Source: Granulosicoccus sp964352535
GTDB lineage: Bacteria > Pseudomonadota > Gammaproteobacteria > Granulosicoccales > Granulosicoccaceae
Length of the DNA: 11,380 bases
Assembly (NCBI GenBank): GCA_964352535.1
Contig: CAYGSW010000190.1
Span: 1 to 11,380, forward strand
Direction of reading: 5' to 3'
Shown: one piece after another, positions 6,958 through 11,380 of the stretch
How the letters are laid out: every line of letters starts with the position of its first letter
Numbering within the stretch: position 1 is the stretch's first letter
Position numbers and translations under genes: made by a program
Notes under the pieces: model-generated
What the model was told of the DNA's origin: nothing
Databases searched by the model: none
What the model saw: only the letters and a program-made list of their open reading frames with translations

Positions 6958-8165
6958 TAGGATCTTGATGGGTGTGATAGTGCCGCGGCAATACCCCGTA
7001 GCTCTGCCAGACCCTTGAGGCGTCCGATGGCTGGATAGCCGGGTTGCGCTACAGCCGTTAAATCATTGAGTATCTCCTGGCCATGATCCGGCCTGAACGG
7101 GATGATGCAATGGCTGTGGCCGGCAGCCTGCCTTCGGGATTCCTCATCGAGTATCGCCTTTATCAAGTCAACCATATCGGTCGCACCGTCAAGATGTGAG
7201 GCTTCATGAAAAGAGATTTTTTCACCGTTGCTCTCGCGAACTACGTTTCTCAGGTGTATGAAGTGCACTCGATCGCCAAGGCGACGCATCATTCCCGGAA
7301 TATCTACATCGTTACGCACACCCAGGGAGCCGGAACATAGCGTTATGCCATTGGCAGGTGAGTCCACTGTGCGCATGAGTGTTGTGTAGTGCGCCTCTGT
7401 GGACATGATTCTTGGCAGCCCAAGCAGAGAAAAGGGAGGGTCGTCCGGATGACAGCACATGTTGACGCCCAGTTTTTCAGCAGTGGGTATGATCTGTTCC
7501 AGGAAATCAACCAGGTGTTTACGCAAGGTGTCTTCGGAGATGTTGTCGTAGAGTGCCAGATGCTCCCGCAGGGTTGCCAGGGAGTATCCCTCTTCAGCAC
7601 CTGGCAAACCACACACAATGTTCTTTGCAAGCGTTTGTCTGGCCTGTTGATCCATAGCGCTAAAGCGTTTTTCTGCTTCTTCCGTAACAGCTTCCGAAAA
7701 ATCATGTGCAGCATTCTTGCGTTTGAGTATATGTATATCAAAGGCGGCGAAATCGATGATGTCAAAACGCATGCAGCGCGCACCGTTGTTCAGTGTGTAA
7801 GATAAATCAGTGCGCGTCCAATCCAGCAGTGGCATGAAGTTGTAGCACACCGTGGTGATCCCAGCGTGAGCCAGATTGATCAGGCTGGTTTTGTAGTTTG
7901 TTATATGCTGTTTCCAGTCGCCGCTTTGCTGCTTGATGGATTCAGACACTGGCAGGCTTTCAACCACGTCCCATTCAAGGCCACTGGCAAGTCCGTTTCC
8001 AAACCTCGATATCTCAGCTTGTCGACGCTCGATGTCTTCTAACGACCATACCGATCCGTTTGGCAGATGATGCAACGCGGTAACAATGCCTTCGACACCT
8101 GCCTGGCTGATGTCATCAATGCTGACGGTGTCGTGTGGTCCAAACCACCTCCAAGTCTGTTTCAT
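6957..8165 (-). CDS. uxuA: Mannonate dehydratase
   Basis: UxuA removes water from D-mannonate to give 2-keto-3-deoxy-D-gluconate in the cytoplasm. The 402-residue protein opens with MKQTWRWFGPHDTVS, the hallmark N-terminus of the family, and has the usual length. It is a TIM-barrel, metal-dependent (Mn or Fe) enzyme. Candidate ligands are His239 in CCHPDDPP, Cys277 in LCSGSLG, His304 in HFIHLRN and Asp360 in RPDHG, the His-Cys-His-Asp set known for mannonate dehydratases. The ATG at 8165 is fixed by the conserved N-terminus although no clear ribosome-binding site precedes it. It is first in a two-gene operon with uxuB and is transcribed divergently from a GntR-family regulator, the probable repressor. 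A promoter with an embedded palindrome lies 42-70 bases upstream. Confidence 0.96.
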   Translation of the reverse strand: MKQTWRWFGPHDTVSIDDISQAGVEGIVTALHHLPNGSVWSLEDIERRQAEISRFGNGLASGLEWDVVESLPVSESIKQQSGDWKQHITNYKTSLINLAHAGITTVCYNFMPLLDWTRTDLSYTLNNGARCMRFDIIDFAAFDIHILKRKNAAHDFSEAVTEEAEKRFSAMDQQARQTLAKNIVCGLPGAEEGYSLATLREHLALYDNISEDTLRKHLVDFLEQIIPTAEKLGVNMCCHPDDPPFSLLGLPRIMSTEAHYTTLMRTVDSPANGITLCSGSLGVRNDVDIPGMMRRLGDRVHFIHLRNVVRESNGEKISFHEASHLDGATDMVDLIKAILDEESRRQAAGHSHCIIPFRPDHGQEILNDLTAVAQPGYPAIGRLKGLAELRGIAAALSHPSRS

Positions 8166-8206
8166 AGCGCTGGAATGTCAATCGGTAATCAGGTCAATTT
8201 ACGAAT

Positions 8207-8235
8207 AATCTACATACTTGTATGGCAGTGTGCAA
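8207..8235 (-). promoter_or_regulatory. Candidate sigma-70 promoter of uxuAB
   Basis: On the - strand TTGCAC (8230-8235) and TAGATT (8207-8212) are separated by exactly 17 bases, giving an expected start near 8200 and a 35-base leader before uxuA. The matches are 3/6 and 4/6. The palindrome at 8213-8224 fills the spacer, so a bound repressor would block RNA polymerase. A weaker + strand candidate for the regulator gene (TTTACG 8198-8203, 17-base spacer, TATGGC 8221-8226) overlaps it. Confidence 0.4.
8213..8224. promoter_or_regulatory. Palindromic operator candidate between uxuA and the GntR gene
   Basis: CATAC-TT-GTATG is a perfect 5-bp-arm inverted repeat in the 105-base divergent promoter region. 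FCD-type GntR regulators bind short dyads in such regions, often with GTAT-like half-sites. The location inside the putative uxuA promoter spacer suggests repression. Binding is inferred. Confidence 0.45.
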
Positions 8236-8270
8236 GTGTGTTACTTTTCAGTCGAGTGAATACGGGGGCT

Positions 8271-8972
8271 ATGTTGGACGCTACTGCTCGAAAAGAACTT
8301 GATCCGTCACAGGCTGTCAGTCCACAGCTAAGGCACATCCTGAGAGCTCGTATTGTTCGCAATGATCTCAAGCCCGGTGGCAGCATCTCTGAAACTGATC
8401 TGGCAAAAATATACAACGTCAGTCGTCAACCTGTGCGCGAGGCTTTAATTACGCTGGTTAATGAGGGGCTGGTGGAGATTCGACCTCAGCGTGGCACGTT
8501 CGTCAGGCGTATCGATGTTGAATCAGTATTGAATGGCAGATTTGTTCGTGAAGCGGTGGAGGCGGATATCATCGAAAAGGTGGCAAAGAAGCCAGCAGCG
8601 GCTCTGGTAACTGATCTGCGTGCCCAGTTAAAAGAACAACGTAAATGCAAAAAAGGCTCAGCCAGTCGGTTTATCGAGCTGGATGAATATTTTCATCACA
8701 CGCTGGCTGATGCAGCAGGTATGCACAAGGTGTGGGATTTTCTTGAAGCCACCAAATTGCAGATGGATCGTGTTCGTTTCATTACCTTTGAGGAGTTTCC
8801 AACGCAAACACTAATACAACAGCACGAGCGGATAGTGGACTGCATTGAGGCAGCGTCGCCTGCAAAGGCACAAACAGCCATGCGCCAGCATTTGCGCGAA
8901 ATTCTGAAGGTCCTCCCACAATTGCTGCAACGCTATCCTGAATTTTTTGACCATGTCGAAGGCGAATTGTAA
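8271..8972 (+). CDS. GntR-family (FCD subfamily) regulator of hexuronate use
   Basis: The 233-residue product is a dimeric transcription factor, probably repressing uxuAB and the TRAP genes until a pathway sugar acid binds. The N-terminal winged HTH (about 17-80) shows LKPGGSISETDLAKIYNVSR, QPVREAL and PQRGTFVRR, typical of GntR proteins. The C-terminal FCD domain (about 85-215) keeps a metal/ligand set: Asp138 and His142 in LDEYFHH, His185 in QQHERI, His207 in MRQHLRE. The ATG at 8271 gives a family-typical length, but GGGGG lies only 2 bases upstream; an in-frame GTG at 8256 is possible. The open frame continues upstream into uxuA on the other strand, but that extension is not family-like. 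dctP begins 38 bases after the stop, so the regulator is probably co-transcribed with the transporter. It is similar in role to UxuR/ExuR, but I do not assign that name. Confidence 0.88.
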   Translation: MLDATARKELDPSQAVSPQLRHILRARIVRNDLKPGGSISETDLAKIYNVSRQPVREALITLVNEGLVEIRPQRGTFVRRIDVESVLNGRFVREAVEADIIEKVAKKPAAALVTDLRAQLKEQRKCKKGSASRFIELDEYFHHTLADAAGMHKVWDFLEATKLQMDRVRFITFEEFPTQTLIQQHERIVDCIEAASPAKAQTAMRQHLREILKVLPQLLQRYPEFFDHVEGEL

Positions 8973-8999
8973 GGCTGAGACAACTATCCAAGGTAACCT

Positions 9000-9005
9000 A
9001 AGGAG
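9000..9005 (+). promoter_or_regulatory. Strong ribosome-binding site of dctP
   Basis: AAGGAG precedes two consecutive ATG codons at 9008 and 9011. The spacing is 2 bases to the first and 5 to the second, so the second ATG is the better start. This is the best ribosome-binding site in the locus, consistent with high expression of a binding protein. Confidence 0.7.
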
Positions 9006-9010
9006 AAATG

Positions 9011-9991
9011 ATGAAAATCAAAACGAGAAAAACAGCACGGTCGATAGTCGGGGCCTGCGCACTGGCGCTCGCCAGTGGTGCGGTATTTAGCGCGGACATG
9101 ACGCTAAAGCTTGGGCATCTTGCTAACGAGCAAAATGCCTGGCATTTGGCGGCCGTCAAGTTTGGTGAAGAACTCAACGCTAAAACGGATGGGCGGATTG
9201 CTGTCGAAGTCTTCCCTAACGAGTCGCTAGGTAAGGAAATCGATCTTATTAACGGTATGCAGCTAGGTACTGTGGATATGACCATTACGGGTGAAAGCCT
9301 GCAGAACTGGGCACCGATGGCGGCTCTGTTGGCGGTGCCGTATGCCTATAGATCTTTAGATCATATGGACGAGGTTGCCAGTGGTCCCATTGGTGATGAC
9401 ATCAAGGCCGAGATTATCGAGAAGGCGATGATACGCCCCATAGCCTATTTTGCACGGGGACCAAGAAATCTGACTTCTAACCGCGCAATCACCACACCGT
9501 CGGAACTGGATGGATTGAAAATGCGTGTACCTAATGTGCCGTTATTTGTCGATGTGTGGAAATCATTGGGCGCATCACCAACGCCAATGGCGTTCTCCGA
9601 GGTGTTTACATCTTTGCAGAATGGGGTCATAGGTGCACAGGAAAACCCACTGGCGTTGATCCGGTCGGCCAACTTTAATGAGGTGCAAAGTCATGTGAAT
9701 AAGACCGAGCATGTGCGTTCGTGGATCTATCTGACGATTGCCGAGGCTACCTGGGGAAAACTATCCGAGGATGATCAGACAGCGGTAATGGAAGCTGCGG
9801 CCATCGCACAAGAGTTTGAGAGAGGTTTGTTGCTTGATAGTCTCAAGGAAGATCAAGCTTACCTGGAAGACAAAGGCATGACTTTTGTCGATGTTGATGG
9901 CGCAGCGTTTCAGGCAGCTGCCAAAGAGGCCGTACTTAACAATGTCACTGATGAAATCAAGCCTATTGTCGAGTCGCTGTTCACCAATTAG
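9011..9991 (+). CDS. dctP: TRAP transporter periplasmic substrate-binding subunit (DctP family)
   Basis: This subunit captures an organic acid in the periplasm and hands it to the DctQM membrane pair, which uses a sodium or proton gradient. From the preferred ATG the protein has 326 residues: signal peptide (1-28, cleavage after AVFSA), then the DctP fold. Counting from the ATG at 9011, family marks are GRIAVEVFPNESLG (61-74), ARGPRN (148-153), GLKMRVPN (168-175) with the carboxylate-binding Arg172, and QENPLALI (210-217). It lies between a hexuronate-type regulator and dctQ, next to uxuAB, so D-fructuronate, D-mannonate, D-glucuronate or D-galacturonate is the likely ligand; sequence alone does not choose. 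It is separated from dctQ by an unusually long gap with hairpins, which could keep this subunit in excess. Confidence 0.93.
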   Translation: MKIKTRKTARSIVGACALALASGAVFSADMTLKLGHLANEQNAWHLAAVKFGEELNAKTDGRIAVEVFPNESLGKEIDLINGMQLGTVDMTITGESLQNWAPMAALLAVPYAYRSLDHMDEVASGPIGDDIKAEIIEKAMIRPIAYFARGPRNLTSNRAITTPSELDGLKMRVPNVPLFVDVWKSLGASPTPMAFSEVFTSLQNGVIGAQENPLALIRSANFNEVQSHVNKTEHVRSWIYLTIAEATWGKLSEDDQTAVMEAAAIAQEFERGLLLDSLKEDQAYLEDKGMTFVDVDGAAFQAAAKEAVLNNVTDEIKPIVESLFTN

Positions 9992-10016
9992 TCTGTGTTG
10001 ATGTAATGCGATGGAT

Positions 10017-10050
10017 CAGGGCCATCTCACAACGACGAGGGATGGTCCTG
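10017..10050 (+). other. Strong intercistronic hairpin after dctP
   Basis: CAGGGCCATC (10017-10026) and GATGGTCCTG (10041-10050) form a 10-bp stem with one G-U pair and a 14-base loop, starting 26 bases after the dctP stop. No T-tract follows. It may protect the 3' end of a dctP transcript or attenuate read-through into dctQM. Confidence 0.6.
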
Positions 10051-10118
10051 TTAACCTCAATGAGACAAGAATCGCGAGTCAGAAACGTGATAGAGCGGTG
10101 ATAGCAGTCTCGCACGCA

Positions 10119-10262
10119 GATTTTTCGAACCGAGGTTTGGTCATTGCCAATGAGGTTTGCCAAAAATAACGTGGATAATAATCGAGTACGCGGCTGATGG
10201 CGCTGCTATAGCGCAAGCCGAAGGCGTTTTCTGGCCGTGATTTTTCTCACTGAGGTTAAGGT
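10119..10262. repeat. Imperfect direct repeat spaced by 120 bases
   Basis: GATTTTTC, a short variable stretch, then GAGGTT occurs at 10119-10136 and again at 10239-10256 in the same spacing, with weaker similarity for another ~10 bases. A partial third GAGGTTTG occurs at 10154-10161. The copies could be regulator half-sites or remnants of an old duplication; the purpose is unknown. Confidence 0.4.
10191..10220 (+). other. Two-part hairpin in the dctP-dctQ gap, possible attenuator
   Basis: The outer arms CGGCT (10191-10195) and AGCCG (10216-10220) enclose the inner arms GCGCT (10200-10204) and AGCGC (10210-10214), with an asymmetric GATG/A internal loop and a 5-base apical loop. A short GTTTTC follows 5 bases later, so weak terminator activity is possible. 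Confidence 0.5.
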
Positions 10263-10310
10263 TGTGCCGCTAATTGCTAACCATGCGTTATCGACGAATG
10301 CACCTTCTGA

Positions 10311-10345
10311 TTGGTGGGGCCGATGCGCTGCATGCTACCCACCAA
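10311..10345 (+). other. Perfect 8-bp hairpin just before dctQ
   Basis: TTGGTGGG (10311-10318) and CCCACCAA (10338-10345) are perfect inverted repeats. The 19-base loop holds a second small stem, ATGC-GCT-GCAT (10323-10333). It ends 21 bases before the preferred dctQ ATG, which lacks a visible ribosome-binding site, so the structure may influence dctQ translation. Confidence 0.55.
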
Positions 10346-10366
10346 CAAGACACTGAATCAACGCTC

Positions 10367-10876
10367 ATGCAGAGTATCTTAGGTAAGTTCGAAGTCATTG
10401 TTGTGAAGATCAGTCGCTTATGTGCTGGACTGGCATTTGCGATTCTCATTGTCGCGGTCCTGATTCAGGTCCTTGGCAGATCGTTCGCTGTTTCGCCCAT
10501 CTGGACTGAAGAGCTTACGCGATTCGCGCTGCTCTATCTGTGTGCATTTGGCATTGGCCTGGCCTGGCGCTCGGGGGATCTGGTTAACGTCGATGTTTTT
10601 TGTGAGTCATTGCCAGGTGCATGGCCAAGACGATTGCGGTTTGCCTCAGCGGTTGCGACAAGCGTGTTGTGTGCAGTGCTTGTGTTGCCTGCGTGGAAGT
10701 TTGTATCCATTGGTGCGTTTCAGACCTCTCCAGCTATGTCTGTCCAGATGACGTATGTTCACCTGTCGGTGTTTGTGCTGATAGTCTCGTTACTGGTTTT
10801 TTCGCTGTTGAGAATATTGCTGATGATATTTGCCAAAGACGATGGGCTTGCCATTAACCGTAAGCCGGGCGTCTGA
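10367..10876 (+). CDS. dctQ: TRAP transporter small membrane subunit (DctQ family)
   Basis: The small membrane subunit joins the large subunit DctM to form the transport unit in the inner membrane. The preferred product is 169 residues, typical for DctQ, with four TM segments at roughly 17-37, 50-67, 89-109 and 128-152. The conserved signature WTEELTRFALLYLCAFGIGL followed by AWRSGDLVNVDVF is present and identifies the family. The open frame reaches back to 10274, but the ATG at 10367 gives a normal N-terminus (MQSILGKFEVIVVKISRL). No Shine-Dalgarno is visible before it, which is odd given the strong one before dctP. The stop TGA overlaps the dctM ATG by one base (TGATG), so dctQ and dctM are translationally coupled. 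Confidence 0.9.
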   Translation: MQSILGKFEVIVVKISRLCAGLAFAILIVAVLIQVLGRSFAVSPIWTEELTRFALLYLCAFGIGLAWRSGDLVNVDVFCESLPGAWPRRLRFASAVATSVLCAVLVLPAWKFVSIGAFQTSPAMSVQMTYVHLSVFVLIVSLLVFSLLRILLMIFAKDDGLAINRKPGV

Positions 10877-11380
10877 TGGGGCTGGTTGTTCTTGCCAGTG
10901 CGTTCTTTTTGGCGCTGCTTATTGGTATTCCCGTTGCCGTCACATTGGGCGCAGCATCGCTTTGTTACTTGCTGGTGATGGATATTCCCGTTGTTGTCAT
11001 GCCCCAGAAGATGTATGCCGGTCTGGATGTTTTTGTCTTGTTGAGCATTCCGGGGTTCATACTTGCTGGCAACCTGATGAATCAGGGTGGTATCACTGAA
11101 CGCATCATTCGCTTTGCTAATGCGTTGGTGGGTTGGGTGCGCGGTGGACTGGCGTTAACGAATGTGGGCGCGTCCATGCTGTTTGGCGGCATCACCGGTA
11201 CTGCTGTAGCCGATGCTGCTTCCATTGGCGGCGTGATGATTCCCGGCATGAAAAAGTCCGGCTATCCGGCAGATTTCTCTGCGGCAGTTACGGCGGCCTC
11301 TTCAACCGTCGGTCCCATCATACCGCCGAGTGTGCCAATGATTATTGTGGGTGCCTTGTCTGGAATCTCTGTGGGCAAGA
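10876..11380 (+). CDS. dctM: TRAP transporter large membrane subunit (DctM family), cut by window end
   Basis: This is the channel-forming subunit of the TRAP transporter, moving the sugar acid across the inner membrane with a coupled cation. Only the first 168 codons are in the window; the full family length is about 425-435 residues. The N-terminal part shows hydrophobic helices and the family landmarks IPVAVTLGAAS (18-28), IPGFILAGNLMNQGGIT (59-75), GASMLFGGITGTAVADAASIG (94-114, with the GxxSxx-like reentrant region), GYPADFSAAVTAASSTVGPIIPPSVPMI (130-157). The ATG overlaps the dctQ stop by one base. No frameshift is seen up to the window edge. Confidence 0.95.
   Translation, partial: MGLVVLASAFFLALLIGIPVAVTLGAASLCYLLVMDIPVVVMPQKMYAGLDVFVLLSIPGFILAGNLMNQGGITERIIRFANALVGWVRGGLALTNVGASMLFGGITGTAVADAASIGGVMIPGMKKSGYPADFSAAVTAASSTVGPIIPPSVPMIIVGALSGISVGK

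Noticed and set aside
7343..7805. Long open frames on both strands inside uxuA
   Set aside because: They are frame shadows of uxuA, which is strongly supported by its family motifs.
8067..8270. N-terminal extension of the GntR-family protein into the uxuA region
   Set aside because: The extra 68 residues do not resemble the family and would run through the divergent promoter and the opposite-strand start of uxuA.
9981..10163. 60-codon - strand frame across the end of dctP
   Set aside because: It overlaps the dctP end and the strong hairpin at 10017-10050 and has no ribosome-binding site or recognisable pattern.
9992..10366. Known riboswitch in the dctP-dctQ gap
   Set aside because: I see hairpins but no conserved core of a riboswitch class I know.

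Overview
The window looks like a chromosomal stretch from a free-living, probably marine gammaproteobacterium. This is an inference from moderate GC, a CRP-like regulator, a TRAP transporter and UxuA/UxuB-type hexuronate genes; no rRNA or marker gene fixes the taxon. I see no tRNA, rRNA, CRISPR array, insertion sequence or phage gene.

Left part (1-1552, + strand). The first ~260 bases hold at most a broken small reading frame, followed by two hairpins, the second with a T-tract like a terminator. Then come two regulators that are probably co-transcribed: a 132-residue LuxR-type HTH protein and a Crp/Fnr-family cyclic-nucleotide-type regulator. A near-perfect CRP-type palindrome (327-342) lies upstream of the pair. 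The Crp-family protein keeps the three DNA-reading residues of E. coli CRP, so autoregulation or cross-regulation is plausible.

Middle part (1655-5165, - strand). This is a compact three-gene operon I cannot match to a known system. In transcription order it encodes a 96-residue single-TM protein, a 594-residue protein with about nine TM segments and a central cytoplasmic domain, and a secreted GltI-like family 3 solute-binding protein interrupted by a ~100-residue charged, probably helical insertion. No ABC permease motif or ATPase is present. This is the best candidate for an undescribed system: an SBP-like sensor or ligand binder paired with a novel membrane protein. An 18-bp tandem duplication covers the stop codon of the last gene.

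Right part (5464-11380). This is a hexuronate/aldonate utilisation locus. uxuB and uxuA (fructuronate reductase and mannonate dehydratase, 1-base overlap) are transcribed leftward. A GntR/FCD regulator and a TRAP transporter (dctP, dctQ, dctM; dctM cut by the window end) run rightward. A palindrome in the shared promoter region is the likely operator. Together the genes import a sugar acid and convert D-fructuronate through D-mannonate to 2-keto-3-deoxygluconate. The uronate isomerase, KDG kinase and KDPG aldolase are not in the window. The 375-base gap between dctP and dctQ is unusually long and holds three separate hairpins.
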